This document shows, one piece after another, positions 27,855 to 37,718 of a DNA stretch of 40,306 bases. A program made the position numbers and the translations under genes. Under the pieces are notes generated by a model. It was given only the letters and a program-made list of their open reading frames with translations. It searched no databases and was not told where the DNA came from. The stretch's first letter is position 1. Every line of letters starts with the position of its first letter. Source of the stretch: Prochlorococcus sp. HOT208_60m_813G15 (GTDB taxonomy: Bacteria; Cyanobacteriota; Cyanobacteriia; PCC-6307; Cyanobiaceae); assembly GCA_002026165.1 (NCBI GenBank), contig MWOS01000022.1, positions 1 to 40,306 on the forward strand, in the 5' to 3' direction.

Positions 27855-29393
27855 TTATTTTACTTCATTCAAGGGTAGTTTTTTACTTTTACTCGAAGTT
27901 ATTTCTGGTTTTAACAATGGGAAAGGGATTACATCTCTAATTGAAGGACTGTTAGTAATTAACATAATAAGTCTATCAATGCCTATACCTAATCCCCCAG
28001 TAGGAGGCATGCCAATCTCTAGAGCATTCAAAAAATCTTCATCTATACAATGAGCCTCAAAATCTCCTTCATCTCTTAGAGATTGCTGCAACTGCATTCT
28101 CTCTCTTTGATCTACTGGATCTATCAACTCACTAAAAGCATTTGCCAACTCTCGACCAACAATAAATAATTCGAATCTCTGCACCAATTCTTTATTATTA
28201 AGATGAGGCCTAGCTAAAGGAGAAATTTCAACAGGATAATCTATGACAAAAGTAGGTTCTATAAGTTCTGACTCTACTTTTTGCTCGAAGACCTCATTTA
28301 AGAGTCTACCTACAGTATTGACTTTATTGGAAAATTCAACATTTAAAGTTTTAACGGCTTTTTTTGCTTTTTGAAAGTCTCCATTAAAAGAATCAAAATC
28401 GATTCCTGTATATTGCTTTACTATATCTTTCATTGATATTCTTAACCAAGGTTTCGAAAAATCAATTTCCTTATTTTGATAATTTATAACTAAAGTGCCA
28501 CAAGCATTGGATACGATGTCTTTAATTAATTCTTCTGTTAAATTCATCATATCCACATAGTTAGAAAAAGCTTGATAAATTTCTACTGAAGTAAATTCAG
28601 GATTATGCTTTGTACTTATCCCCTCATTTCTAAAGATTCTTCCTAATTCATAAACTTTTTCAAATCCTCCAACTACCATTCTTTTTAAATGTAATTCTGT
28701 AGCTATTCTTAGATACAAAGGAATATCTAATGTATTGTGATGAGTAATAAATGGTCTTGCTTCAGCACCACCAGCTTCAGATTGCAGTATGGGAGTTTCT
28801 ATCTCTAAGAAATTCCTATGGTCTAACCATTGTCTTATAAAACTAATACATTTTGCTCGTGTTCTAAATACTTTTTTAGAGTGAGGATTTACTATTAAAT
28901 CTAGATAACGTTGTCTATACCTTTTTTCAATATCAGTCAAACCATGCCATTTATCGGGTAAAGGCTGTAATGATTTGGATAGCATTTCCCATTTTTTTAC
29001 TTTTATTGAAAGCTCGCCTTTATTAGTTTTTTTAATAGTTCCATAGACGCCTATCCAATCACCAATATCTACTATTTCCTTAATATCCTCATAAGAAAGA
29101 AATTCCTGATTTTCTTGATTACAATTAATAACCCTTTTATCTAAATAAAGTTGAATCTGACCTTCTTGATCACTTATTGTAAAAAAGGCTATTTTACCCA
29201 TTACCCTTTTTGCCATCACTCTACCAGCAATGGAGGAATTGAATTCTTCCTCTTGACCATTTTCTAAATAATCAAATTTTTGAATAAGAAATTTTGTTGT
29301 ATGGGAAACTTTAAAACTTTCTGCATAAGAAGCAAAGCCTCTACTAACTAGTGAATTAGCCTTTTGTAAACGGGCATCTCTTATTTCAGACAA
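27855..29393 (-). CDS. lysS: Lysyl-tRNA synthetase, class II
   Basis: 512 residues. It charges tRNA-Lys. The N-terminal OB-fold anticodon-binding domain spans about residues 55-165 ([17 protein letters not shown]). Class II motif 2 is [18 protein letters not shown] and motif 3 is [15 protein letters not shown], both diagnostic; [18 protein letters not shown] precedes the latter. Length and order match bacterial LysS. A response-regulator gene lies 50 bases upstream on the same strand, and the small basic protein lies 29 bases downstream. Confidence 0.97.
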   Translation of the reverse strand: MSEIRDARLQKANSLVSRGFASYAESFKVSHTTKFLIQKFDYLENGQEEEFNSSIAGRVMAKRVMGKIAFFTISDQEGQIQLYLDKRVINCNQENQEFLSYEDIKEIVDIGDWIGVYGTIKKTNKGELSIKVKKWEMLSKSLQPLPDKWHGLTDIEKRYRQRYLDLIVNPHSKKVFRTRAKCISFIRQWLDHRNFLEIETPILQSEAGGAEARPFITHHNTLDIPLYLRIATELHLKRMVVGGFEKVYELGRIFRNEGISTKHNPEFTSVEIYQAFSNYVDMMNLTEELIKDIVSNACGTLVINYQNKEIDFSKPWLRISMKDIVKQYTGIDFDSFNGDFQKAKKAVKTLNVEFSNKVNTVGRLLNEVFEQKVESELIEPTFVIDYPVEISPLARPHLNNKELVQRFELFIVGRELANAFSELIDPVDQRERMQLQQSLRDEGDFEAHCIDEDFLNALEIGMPPTGGLGIGIDRLIMLITNSPSIRDVIPFPLLKPEITSSKSKKLPLNEVK

Positions 29394-29443
29394 AACTTAT
29401 TTTAATATATTTGTTTTATTTAATAAAACTATCAGACTAAGGC

Positions 29444-30190
29444 TCAACTTGCCAAAGATGTTGCTGTTTCGCCAACTCTTTGAGATGCATAACCAATCCC
29501 ACGAACAGTTAGTATTAATTCCGGATTTCTTGGATCTGGTTCTAATTTTCCTCTTAGTCTAGCTACATAAACATCTACAACCCTTAAATCTGCAGCCCTA
29601 CGAGGTGGATAACCCCATAGCTGCTCTAATATTTCAGCCCGTGGAACGACTTTACCTGGCTCGTCGAATAATAACTCTAGAAGACTAAATTCAGTATAAG
29701 TTAAACTAATTCTCTCCCCAGCCCTAGAAACTTGTCTACGATTAGTATCAACAATTAAACTTCCAAATTTCATAACTCCTTTACCAGATGGAACTTCCTT
29801 AGTTTCGGTAACTGATACAGTAGGGCCCATTCTTCTCAAAATAGTAGCTATTCTAGCCTCTAACTCTTTTGGGCTAAATGGTTTAGATAAGTAGTCATCA
29901 GCACCTAAGTCCAAACCTGCAACTCTTTCTGAAATTGCCTCTAGTGCGGTCAAAAATATTATTGGCACTACCGATTCAGCTCTAATTCTTCTACAAACTG
30001 CGAATCCATCCATTTTTGGAAGCATAACATCAAGAACTATCAAGTCTGGGACATCTCTATGGAAAGATTCAAGAGCTTCTTCGCCATTAGTGGCAGAAAA
30101 AACTTGATATCCTGCTAGTTGAAGTCTTGTAACTAATACCTTCAAAACTGCTGGTTCATCATCAACAACTAAAATTCTTGCTTTTGACAT
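29444..30190 (-). CDS. OmpR/PhoB-family response regulator, RpaB-like
   Basis: 248 residues. The receiver domain has the acidic pair at residues 10-11, phosphoacceptor Asp54 in LIVLDVMLPKMDGF, switch Thr in IFLTALEA and Lys in YLSKPFSPKELEAR. A linker of about 20 residues leads to a winged-helix DNA-binding domain with LTYTEFSLLELL, RAEILEQLWGYPP and the recognition-helix region DLRVVDVYVARLRGKLE. No sensor kinase is nearby, so it is an orphan regulator. The closing ELILTVRGIGYASQR resembles RpaB, the cyanobacterial high-light regulator, but the receiver looks more divergent than I would expect of true RpaB, so I leave the symbol blank. It lies upstream of lysS by 50 bases. Confidence 0.88.
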   Translation of the reverse strand: MSKARILVVDDEPAVLKVLVTRLQLAGYQVFSATNGEEALESFHRDVPDLIVLDVMLPKMDGFAVCRRIRAESVVPIIFLTALEAISERVAGLDLGADDYLSKPFSPKELEARIATILRRMGPTVSVTETKEVPSGKGVMKFGSLIVDTNRRQVSRAGERISLTYTEFSLLELLFDEPGKVVPRAEILEQLWGYPPRRAADLRVVDVYVARLRGKLEPDPRNPELILTVRGIGYASQRVGETATSLAS

Positions 30191-30335
30191 AGTTAAAAAA
30201 GATTTCCAGATATTTCAAAGCAAAAAAAATTGCAATGAATTTTATTCTAACAATTAAAAATATAACATCACGAACCCTCAAAGAGATATTTCGTAGATTT
30301 ACAAAATCTTAAATAACTTAAGAACAAAATTTTAT

Positions 30336-30366
30336 AAAATCTTTATTATTGTTTTTCAAAGATTTT
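30336..30366 (-). terminator. AT-only hairpin at the end of the mre operon
   Basis: AAAATCTTT (30336-30344) and AAAGATTTT (30358-30366) are perfect inverted repeats with a 13-base loop. It begins just after the mreD stop in the direction of transcription and lies in the 177-base gap before the response-regulator gene. The stem contains only two G-C pairs in total and no clean T-run, so it is a weak terminator candidate. The remainder of 30191-30335 shows no gene. Confidence 0.35.
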
Positions 30367-30367
30367 T

Positions 30368-30877
30368 TTATACTTTTTTCCTTGAAACTCTGAACATTCT
30401 TAAAAGCTGGGAACAAATTAAAGGAGCAAAAAAACCTGTGAGAAAAACTTCAGCTAAGATGTTTTGAAAACTTGGGATAAAGAGTAAAAAAAAACTGTCT
30501 GAAAAATTTTTAAATAAAATCTGCAAAAAATAAAGCATACCGCATAAAAAACTTCCAAAACAACAAATTAAACCATATCTAAAATGTTCCACCAAAATAT
30601 CACTTTGTAATTTAATTCTCCCAAATAAAAATCCACATAAAATCAAACCTGGTATTTGCGTAAAATTATTATCTATAGTTAAAGAATCTAAAATTAAACC
30701 TAAAAACAAACCAAATATTATTCCATTAATTGATCCATTAATCATTGACCATGGCAATAACCAAAATAAAGGCCAATATGGCTGAACACCTAAAAAACCC
30801 AGCCAATTAGGATGCCATAAAAATATAATTGGGACAAAAATAAATATGGACCATTTTTTAAAAAAAAATTTATTCAT
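30368..30877 (-). CDS. mreD: Rod-shape-determining protein MreD
   Basis: 169 residues, mostly hydrophobic, with about five membrane segments. MreD is an inner-membrane partner of MreC in the elongasome that guides peptidoglycan insertion. The sequence is poorly conserved across bacteria; the call rests on membrane topology, size and position directly after mreC. The motif IFGLFLGLILDSLT matches the conserved G-rich segment of the family. Its ATG overlaps the mreC stop by one base (TAATG). The C-terminus is strongly basic (RMFRVSRKKV). Confidence 0.85.
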   Translation of the reverse strand: MNKFFFKKWSIFIFVPIIFLWHPNWLGFLGVQPYWPLFWLLPWSMINGSINGIIFGLFLGLILDSLTIDNNFTQIPGLILCGFLFGRIKLQSDILVEHFRYGLICCFGSFLCGMLYFLQILFKNFSDSFFLLFIPSFQNILAEVFLTGFFAPLICSQLLRMFRVSRKKV

Positions 30878-31626
30878 TAAATTTTCACCTTTAAAATTTG
30901 CACCCAGTCAATTACGTGAGGTTTTGCCAAAAGTGATATTTTTACCTTTTTATTTGCTTTAAGTGAATCATCTACGGATTGAACAACACCAATAGGAATA
31001 TTTGGAGGTAACAAAGTGCTCGCAGGAGAGGAAGATACAAAATCTCCAACTTTAATATCAGCATCTTTTGAATAAAGTATTAAGCTTGGATAATCATCTC
31101 CTATGCCTACTAGTAATCCGTTAATTTGAATTCTATCCACCCATACTCCTACCTTACTTTCTGGTGAAGTTAATAAAGTTACTGACGAAGTAAATAAAGA
31201 AGTATTTTTTACTCTGCCCAATAATCCACCCGGTCCAATAACAGTACTTCCAATTTCAACTCCATCTTTTGAGCCTTTATTTAATATTATTTGTCTCCAC
31301 CAACTACCTGTTTTTCTTGAAATAACTGCAGCTGAAATTTTATCATTATCGGATATATTTTGAAGAGATAAAATTTGCCTCAATCTATTATTGTCTTTTT
31401 TAAGAAGATTTAAATTTATTAAAGATTCTTGGTTTATGCTTTGCAGAATGACTTCTTTTTGAGATTGACCAGGCCAAAAAGGCTTTGAAATGAAATAATA
31501 AAAATCTTTATAAATAGATCCTTTTGATATCCTTACAAAAACTAAAAATAAAAAAAAACCAAATGTTATCCAATTTTTCTTTTTATGCCACCAACGACTA
31601 GTTGAGATTCGTCGGATATCTAACAT
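30877..31626 (-). CDS. mreC: Rod-shape-determining protein MreC
   Basis: 249 residues. It has one N-terminal membrane anchor (around residues 18-36), a short coiled-coil around residues 68-90 (LINLNLLKKDNNRLRQIL), and a periplasmic double beta-barrel domain with GSKDGVEIGSTVIGPGGLLGRV and VGDFVSSSPASTLLPPNIPIGVV, both family hallmarks. MreC links MreB to penicillin-binding proteins and RodA. It is 4 bases downstream of mreB and overlaps mreD, so mreB-mreC-mreD is a single operon. Confidence 0.93.
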   Translation of the reverse strand: MLDIRRISTSRWWHKKKNWITFGFFLFLVFVRISKGSIYKDFYYFISKPFWPGQSQKEVILQSINQESLINLNLLKKDNNRLRQILSLQNISDNDKISAAVISRKTGSWWRQIILNKGSKDGVEIGSTVIGPGGLLGRVKNTSLFTSSVTLLTSPESKVGVWVDRIQINGLLVGIGDDYPSLILYSKDADIKVGDFVSSSPASTLLPPNIPIGVVQSVDDSLKANKKVKISLLAKPHVIDWVQILKVKI

Positions 31627-31630
31627 ATTA

Positions 31631-32683
31631 TTAATCTCTTATCGCGTTCCTTATAAAGTCTGGAGTATCTACAACTCTTTTAAGTTTTTTAAAATCATCC
31701 AAAACTTCCCCACAACCATTAACTACACAAAGCAATGGGTTTTCTGCTATGTGAGTGAAAATTCCCGTTTCATCGCTTAGTAAATCATTAATACCTCTTA
31801 CTAAAGCTCCACCTCCTGCGAGCATAATACCCCTGTCCACAATATCTGCAGCAAGTTCAGGTGGGGTTCTCTCTAAAGTTCTTTTTACAGCTTCAACAAT
31901 TTTGCTAAGTGTATCAGCCATGGCTTCTCTAATCTCTCCTGATGTCAACTTTACTGATCTAGGTAGACCAGATAAAAGATGTAACCCTCTAACCTCTAAA
32001 GTAGTTTTATCAAAATCATCATCTGGAAATGCAGATCCAATTTTGATCTTAATATCTTCTGCAGTTCTCTCTCCAACTACTAAATTATGTACTTTTTTCA
32101 GGTATAAGGCAATTGATTCATTTATTTCGTCGCCAGCTATTCGAACAGATTCACTTAATACAGTCCCACCCAAACTTAATACTGCAACCTCAGTAGTACC
32201 GCCACCAATATCAACAATCATTGTTCCAATAGGCTCAGTTACTGGTAAAGATGCACCTATTGCTGCTGCTACAGGCTCATCAATTAAATGAACTTCTCTT
32301 GCTCCAGCTAATCCAGCTTCTCTAACTGCTCTTCGCTCAACACTGGTCACTCCACTTGGAATACCAATAACTATTCTTGGAGCTACTATACCCTTACCTT
32401 CATTACATTTTTGAATAAATGTTTTTATCATTTGCTCCGCAGCATCAAAATCTGCAATAACACCATCTCTCAGTGGTCTTACAGCTCTTATATTGCCAGG
32501 CGTTCTTCCAAGCATTAACTTTGCTTCTTTACCAACAGCCAACGGAATTCCTTCTTCTAAATCCATTGCTACTACAGAAGGCTCTTGTAAAACGACTCCC
32601 TTACCTGATACATGTATCAGAGTATTGGCAGTTCCCAAATCTATACCAATGTCTCTAGAAAATTTAAATCTGTTAAAAATCAC
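31631..32683 (-). CDS. mreB: Actin-like cell-shape protein MreB
   Basis: 350 residues. A filament-forming ATPase that organises cell-wall synthesis along the cell body. Actin-fold motifs are clear: phosphate 1 [15 protein letters not shown], connect 1 [16 protein letters not shown], phosphate 2 [19 protein letters not shown] and adenosine [16 protein letters not shown]. The start used is the ATG giving an N-terminal [11 protein letters not shown], a short amphipathic stretch that may help membrane binding. It is the first gene of the mreBCD operon and is divergent from ssb across about 130 bases. Confidence 0.97.
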   Translation of the reverse strand: MIFNRFKFSRDIGIDLGTANTLIHVSGKGVVLQEPSVVAMDLEEGIPLAVGKEAKLMLGRTPGNIRAVRPLRDGVIADFDAAEQMIKTFIQKCNEGKGIVAPRIVIGIPSGVTSVERRAVREAGLAGAREVHLIDEPVAAAIGASLPVTEPIGTMIVDIGGGTTEVAVLSLGGTVLSESVRIAGDEINESIALYLKKVHNLVVGERTAEDIKIKIGSAFPDDDFDKTTLEVRGLHLLSGLPRSVKLTSGEIREAMADTLSKIVEAVKRTLERTPPELAADIVDRGIMLAGGGALVRGINDLLSDETGIFTHIAENPLLCVVNGCGEVLDDFKKLKRVVDTPDFIRNAIRD

Positions 32684-32817
32684 AATAAGAATTCTTTTTT
32701 ATAAATAATATATCTATTTTTTGTTGAGCTTTCACAATTCTCTCGTTTAGTTATGAATAGCACGCAAAACTTTGAGCAGAAATTGAAAATATGAGTAGTA
32801 TAAAAAAAAATTTATTT

Positions 32818-33189
32818 ATGGAAATTAACACTATTAATCTAGTTGGCAGAGCCGGTAGAGAACCTGATGTCAGATATTTTGAATCTGGAAGTATCGTAGC
32901 CAATTTCACTCTTGCAGTGAACAGAAGAAGTAGAGATGAGGAACCTGACTGGTTTAATTTAGAAATATGGGGCAAACAGGCACAAATAGCCGCAGATTAC
33001 GTTAAAAAAGGATCTTTAATTGGAATCACTGGAAGCTTTAAAATTGATAGTTGGAAAGATAAAAATACTGGGGAAGATAGATACAAACCAGTTGTAAGGG
33101 TAGACAGATTAAATTTACTAAGTTCTCGAAAAGAGTCTGAAAATAATCAATATTCTAGTAGTAATAACTCTAGTGAAATCCCCTTTTAA
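32818..33189 (+). CDS. ssb: Single-stranded DNA-binding protein
   Basis: 123 residues from the ATG at 32818. The OB-fold opens with MEINTINLVGRAGREPDVRY, followed by VANFTLAVNRR, DWFNLEIWGKQA and KKGSLIGITGSFKIDSW. The C-terminus SSEIPF is the partner-binding acidic tip, although with only one acidic residue instead of the usual two or three. An in-frame ATG at 32791 would add nine residues (MSSIKKNLF); I prefer the inner start because cyanobacterial SSBs normally begin just before the LVGR strand, but neither has a clear ribosome-binding site. The stop overlaps the convergent dedA stop by 4 bases. Confidence 0.93.
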   Translation: MEINTINLVGRAGREPDVRYFESGSIVANFTLAVNRRSRDEEPDWFNLEIWGKQAQIAADYVKKGSLIGITGSFKIDSWKDKNTGEDRYKPVVRVDRLNLLSSRKESENNQYSSSNNSSEIPF

Positions 33190-33845
33190 GCTCTATTTTT
33201 TTTAAAAAATCTAATAAGTATTCTTATAAAAAAATATAAGAAAATTAAAATTAAAATTGGCTTTACAACATATTTGATTTGATCTAAGTAGGTTTCAATG
33301 ATTGAATAATTTTCTCCAAATAAATAACCTGCATATGTGAGTAGTGCTACCCATATCAAGCTCCCAAATGTAGTCCAAATCAAAAATTTTCTTAAAGGCA
33401 TAAGTTCTATGCCAGCGGGAACTGAAATCAAAGTTCTTATACCTGGTACTAATCGGCCCCAAAAAACTAAAGAAACCCCGTAGTTATCAAACCAACGTTT
33501 ACTTTTACTTAAATCATTAGAAGAAATACCAAGATATTTTCCTTGTTTATCTAGAAAATTTGAAAGTCTTTTTTCATTTACTAATCTTCCTAAATAATAC
33601 CAAGGCAATGATCCTAAAATAGTTCCAAGTAATCCCCAAAAAACTAAAATATAAAAATTTAATTTTTGTTGATAAACGAAAAAACCTCCCAAGGGCATAA
33701 TAATTTCCGAAGGTATTGGGGGTATTATATTTTCTAAAAACATAGCCAAACAAATAGTAAGGTATGCAATCGTTGAATTCTTTTCAACAGCCAAACTAAT
33801 GTAGTCGGGGATTGAAGTAAGAAAATTTACAAAAATTAGACTCAA
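33186..33845 (-). CDS. DedA-family membrane protein (VTT domain)
   Basis: 219 residues with about five hydrophobic segments. Family motifs are FLENIIPPIPSEIIMPLGGFF near the N-terminus, LGTILGSLPWYYLGRLV and the FWGRLVPGIRTLISVPAG loop with the conserved Arg residues. DedA proteins act in membrane homeostasis and some are undecaprenyl-phosphate or phospholipid flippases; the role here is not determined. It lies 2 bases downstream of ahcY on the same strand and is probably co-transcribed with it. Its 3' end overlaps ssb by 4 bases. Confidence 0.92.
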   Translation of the reverse strand: MSLIFVNFLTSIPDYISLAVEKNSTIAYLTICLAMFLENIIPPIPSEIIMPLGGFFVYQQKLNFYILVFWGLLGTILGSLPWYYLGRLVNEKRLSNFLDKQGKYLGISSNDLSKSKRWFDNYGVSLVFWGRLVPGIRTLISVPAGIELMPLRKFLIWTTFGSLIWVALLTYAGYLFGENYSIIETYLDQIKYVVKPILILIFLYFFIRILIRFFKKNRA

Positions 33846-33847
33846 AC

Positions 33848-35266
33848 TTAATATCTATAGAGCTCTGGTTTATAAGGTCCATCAACAGAAACATTAATAT
33901 AATCAGCTTGTTCCTTAGTTAATTTTGTTAATTTTGCACCAATTTTATCAAGATGTAATCGAGCCACCATTTCATCTAAATGTTTTGGTAAAACATAAAC
34001 CTCCTTAGCATATTTTTCTGACTTATTGAAAAGTTCAATTTGAGCTAGGACTTGATTAGTAAAAGAATTACTCATAACAAAACTTGGATGTCCAGTGGCA
34101 CAACCTAAATTAACTAACCTACCTTCAGCTAAAAGAATTATTTTATTACCACTCGGTAAAGTTATGTGATCAACCTGCGGCTTAATATTTTCCCATGGAT
34201 AATCTTTCAATGAAGCTACATCAATTTCATTATCGAAATGGCCAATATTACAAACTATGGCCTCATCTTTCATCTTGACAAGATTTTCGTTTGTTATTAC
34301 CTGATAGTTCCCAGTTGCCGTAACAAATATATCTATATCCTCCACAACATCGTCTAATGTAACAACGCTAAAACCTTCCATTGCCGCTTGAAGAGCACAA
34401 ATTGGATCAACTTCTGCAACTTTCACAATTGCACCAAGTCCTCTTAAAGACTGTGCTGAGCCTTTACCTACATCTCCAAAACCCATTACTAAAGCAACCT
34501 TTCCAGCAATCATCACGTCAGTAGCACGCTTTATGCTGTCAACTAGAGATTCTCGGCAGCCGTATAAATTATCAAATTTGCTCTTAGTTACTGAATCATT
34601 AACATTGATAGCGGGGAAAGGTAAAGCATTTTGCTTTTGCAGTTGATAAAGTCTTGCAACTCCTGTTGTAGTTTCTTCAGTGACACCAATAATATTACTC
34701 TTAATTCTAGAATAAAAATTACTATCATTTTCCAACTTTGCTTTTATAGATTTGAATAAAGCAATTTCTTCTTCATTACCGGGATTATCTAAAACAGATA
34801 AATCTTTTTCTGCTTTACTACCAAGTATCAATAAGCCAGTTGCATCTCCCCCATCATCAAGAATCATATTCGGAGAGTCGGAGCCCCAATCAAGAATGTA
34901 GTGAGTATATTGCCAATATTCATCAAGAGTCTCACCTTTTTTTGCGTATACAGGAATTCCTTGATCTGCGATAGCTGCAGCCGCATGATCTTGAGTTGAA
35001 AAAATATTGCATGATGCCCATTTCACTTCCGCTCCAAGATCAACAAGAGTTTCTATTAATACTGCTGTCTGAATTGTCATATGAAGACTTCCAGCTATTT
35101 TTGCACCTTTAAGTGGCTTTTCAGATTGATAATTGTCTCTAAGCGCCATTAATCCTGGCATTTCTGTTTCCGCTATTTTAATTTCTTTACGGCCAAAATC
35201 TGATAAAGAGATATCAGCAATTACGTAATTAGGTGTAGTGGTCTTAACTGAATTTGCGATAACCAT
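33848..35266 (-). CDS. ahcY: Adenosylhomocysteinase
   Basis: 472 residues, the long form common in cyanobacteria and proteobacteria. It hydrolyses S-adenosylhomocysteine to adenosine and homocysteine, clearing the inhibitor made by methyltransferases. The sequence shows [33 protein letters not shown], the NAD-binding [17 protein letters not shown] and [11 protein letters not shown], and the C-terminal dimer tail PYKPELYRY, all diagnostic. An insertion around residues 155-195 accounts for the extra length. It is divergent from tsaE across 52 bases and is followed by dedA 2 bases on. Confidence 0.97.
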   Translation of the reverse strand: MVIANSVKTTTPNYVIADISLSDFGRKEIKIAETEMPGLMALRDNYQSEKPLKGAKIAGSLHMTIQTAVLIETLVDLGAEVKWASCNIFSTQDHAAAAIADQGIPVYAKKGETLDEYWQYTHYILDWGSDSPNMILDDGGDATGLLILGSKAEKDLSVLDNPGNEEEIALFKSIKAKLENDSNFYSRIKSNIIGVTEETTTGVARLYQLQKQNALPFPAINVNDSVTKSKFDNLYGCRESLVDSIKRATDVMIAGKVALVMGFGDVGKGSAQSLRGLGAIVKVAEVDPICALQAAMEGFSVVTLDDVVEDIDIFVTATGNYQVITNENLVKMKDEAIVCNIGHFDNEIDVASLKDYPWENIKPQVDHITLPSGNKIILLAEGRLVNLGCATGHPSFVMSNSFTNQVLAQIELFNKSEKYAKEVYVLPKHLDEMVARLHLDKIGAKLTKLTKEQADYINVSVDGPYKPELYRY

Positions 35267-35318
35267 ATCTAATAAATACTTTTACTATTAAACTATATAT
35301 GATTTTTGATTAATTTTT

Positions 35319-35756
35319 GTGTTTATTGAAAATTTAAAAGAGACTTTAAATTTAGGAAAAAAACTCTCACATAAATTAAATCCCCAATCAATTGTCTTAT
35401 TACAGGGTCCAATTGGGGCTGGGAAAACTTCATTTGTTCAAGGGATTGCTAAAGGCTTATCAATATCTGAGGACATTACAAGCCCTACATTTGCTTTATC
35501 GCATCACTATAACTCCGGAAAAATTCCACTAATTCATCTTGATTTATACAGGTTAGAAAATGCTTCCTCAGCAAAAGAAGTTTTTTTTTCAGAAGAAGAA
35601 GAGGCAATACAAAGACGAGCTATTTTAGTTATTGAATGGCCAGAATTAATAGAACCAGTTATTGATAATTTCTGGAAAATAGAAATTAGTTACGCAAAAA
35701 ATTATGGAAGAAACTATGAAATTAGAGATCCCAAAAATTTATTAACCTTCTCATAA
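35319..35756 (+). CDS. tsaE: tRNA threonylcarbamoyladenosine biosynthesis ATPase TsaE
   Basis: 145 residues. TsaE is the small P-loop ATPase of the TsaBDE complex that makes the universal t6A37 modification of ANN-reading tRNAs. Walker A is GPIGAGKTSF, followed by the conserved SPTFALSHHY and HLDLYRL, and the switch-type IEWPELI. The only start fitting the family N-terminus is GTG at 35319; an upstream ATG at 35299 is out of frame and quickly stopped. The last 43 bases overlap the 3' end of the convergent frameshifted sugar-kinase gene, an unusually long tail-to-tail overlap. Confidence 0.94.
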   Translation: MFIENLKETLNLGKKLSHKLNPQSIVLLQGPIGAGKTSFVQGIAKGLSISEDITSPTFALSHHYNSGKIPLIHLDLYRLENASSAKEVFFSEEEEAIQRRAILVIEWPELIEPVIDNFWKIEISYAKNYGRNYEIRDPKNLLTFS

Positions 35757-36714
35757 TATGGTTGTTGCTCAATGGCACCTTCACCAAGACAAGTTAATAA
35801 TCCACAAACACATGCGAACTTAATGTAATCTTCTATCTCTAGTTTATTGGAAGGATAGCCAGAAGAAATTAATTTTGAAATTAAGCCAGCTAGAAAAGCA
35901 TCGCCTGCGCCAGTTGTATCAACAATCTTTTGTGAAGTAGGAGTTTCAGTAATTCCCTGCAACCCATTGATAAACCAAGAAACGGGATTCTTTCCATCAG
36001 TTATTATTACATCTGGTCTATTAGACAATTGTTGAGATATTATCAAGGGATTTGCATCCTCAAAAAACAAAGTTGCCTCTTCCCTAGCAAGTTTTAAAAC
36101 ATTTGAATGATTTAAAAATTTCTTGATTAAATTAACTCTTTGATCTTTGCTAATTTTTGATGAAAATCTTGAATGATCCCAAAAAACTTCTCTCCAATTC
36201 AAATCAATAACAATTTTGACTTCCAATTTTTTAGCCTGTTCAAAAAGGAAAAAAATAGTCTCTGCAGATATTGGAGATGATAATAAGATCGTACCTGTAA
36301 CCAAATATTGTGTTTCTAGAAAAGATTTCTCCAAATTTAAAATTTCTTTTTCGATTAATTTCTTGCTAAGGACTTCGTCTGCAAAGCATGAATATTGAAC
36401 TTTTCCTCAAAACCTGAAAAAAACCGATCTCCAAGTTGATCTCTATCTACATTAACCACGCGAGTAGATGAATCATTATCTAATTGCAAGAAATCTAAAT
36501 TAACATCCAATTCACTAAATTGCTTAATAAATTTTTTTCCATAATCATCACTACCCAAACTTCCTATAAATGTTGAATCTATTTTTAATTTTCTTAATGC
36601 ACAAGCCACATTAGCCGGAGCACCTCCCAAAAAATCTGTAAATCCTTTATTTGATTTATTTCTAATTCTATCTATTAAAGCTTCTCCAATGCATATGACT
36701 TTTTTCCTTTTCAT
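35714..36714 (-). pseudogene. PfkB-family sugar kinase (fructokinase-like), broken by a single-base frameshift
   Basis: Two adjacent minus-strand pieces make one ribokinase-family protein. The upstream piece (36355-36714) has the N-terminal VICIGEALIDRI and GGAPANVACALRKL. The downstream piece (35714-36334 as a free frame) has the anion-hole DTTGAGDAFLAGLISKLI with the catalytic Asp. Adding one A to the run at 36401-36404 (AAAA to AAAAA on the coding strand) gives an unbroken 333-codon frame passing through EEKVQYSCFADEVLSKKLI. A full-length protein would phosphorylate a ketohexose such as fructose, plausible in sucrose turnover. The break may be a true mutation, a sequencing error, or slippage on the A-run. 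Its 3' end overlaps tsaE by 43 bases. Confidence 0.88.
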
Positions 36715-36803
36715 AAAATGAACGCTTTTTCTTAACTAAGAATAATTTATTAAAAACGAATAATTTTTTTTTGAATTAAAGTTTAATTAAAAGCATATTC
36801 ATC

Positions 36804-37718
36804 GTGTCTTTAAATAAATCTGAAACTTGGAAATGGAAAAATTGGGAAATTGCTTGGTCTTTATCAAAAGAATCTACTTCTGAAAAAAATATTAAAATTT
36901 TATTAGTTCATGGATTTGGTGCATCAAAAAACCACTGGAGACATAATCAAGATTTTCTTGGAACATTTTCTGACTGCTACGCAATTGATTTATTAGGATT
37001 TGGAAAAAGCAGTCAGCCTAGTGCTTTGTTAAATTATGAATCTGATAAAGAAAAGTCAATTAAATATTCATTTGACTTGTGGGGTAATCAAATATCCACA
37101 TTTTGTGCAGAGGTAATAAAATCTCCTGTTTACTTGATTGGAAATTCAATTGGTGGTGTTATTTCATTGAAAGCTGCTGAAATCCTCAAAGATAATTGCA
37201 AAGGCGTCATTTTGATTGACTGTGCACAAAGAACCATGGATGATAAACGTTTAAAAAAAAGCGATATCTTAATGAATCTACTAAGACCCGTTCTTAAAAC
37301 GATAGTCAGACAAAGATTTATAAGCAATACACTTTTTACAAGAGCTGCTAATCCAAAAGTTATAAAAAAAATACTTGAACAAGCTTACCCTTCAGGAAAA
37401 AATATAGATAAAGAATTGATTGAAATACTTTATCAACCCTCTCAACGGAAAAATTCAAAAGAAGCATTTCGAGGTTTCATTAACTTATTTGATGATTATC
37501 TAGCGACTGACCTTTTCGATAAAATTGATGTTCCAATCCAATTGATTTGGGGAGAGAAAGATCCTTGGGAATCTTTAAATGAAGCAAAGGAGTGGAAGAA
37601 GCAATTCAGGAATATTAGAAGATTGGATATTATTGATGGTGCTGGTCACTGCCCTCATGATGAAGAACCTGAAAAAACAAATAGGTTAATAAATGAATTT
37701 ATTCAAGAAACAAAATAA
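36804..37718 (+). CDS. Alpha/beta hydrolase fold protein, paralogue 2
   Basis: 304 residues from a GTG start. The oxyanion loop is LLVHGFGASKNHWRHN, the nucleophile elbow LIGNSIGGVIS (Ser115), the likely acid Asp in IWGEKDPWES and the base His282 in GAGHCPHDEE. Motifs and spacing match the hydrolase at 8348-9247 closely, so the two are paralogues; this one carries a charged insertion before the nucleophile. Substrate unknown. There is no signal peptide. It is divergent from the sugar-kinase pseudogene across 89 bases, and its last 16 bases overlap the convergent sigma-factor gene. Confidence 0.88.
   Translation: MSLNKSETWKWKNWEIAWSLSKESTSEKNIKILLVHGFGASKNHWRHNQDFLGTFSDCYAIDLLGFGKSSQPSALLNYESDKEKSIKYSFDLWGNQISTFCAEVIKSPVYLIGNSIGGVISLKAAEILKDNCKGVILIDCAQRTMDDKRLKKSDILMNLLRPVLKTIVRQRFISNTLFTRAANPKVIKKILEQAYPSGKNIDKELIEILYQPSQRKNSKEAFRGFINLFDDYLATDLFDKIDVPIQLIWGEKDPWESLNEAKEWKKQFRNIRRLDIIDGAGHCPHDEEPEKTNRLINEFIQETK

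Noticed and set aside
31755..32708. Plus-strand open frames opposite mreB
   Set aside because: Shadow frames of a strongly conserved gene; no family motifs or plausible starts.
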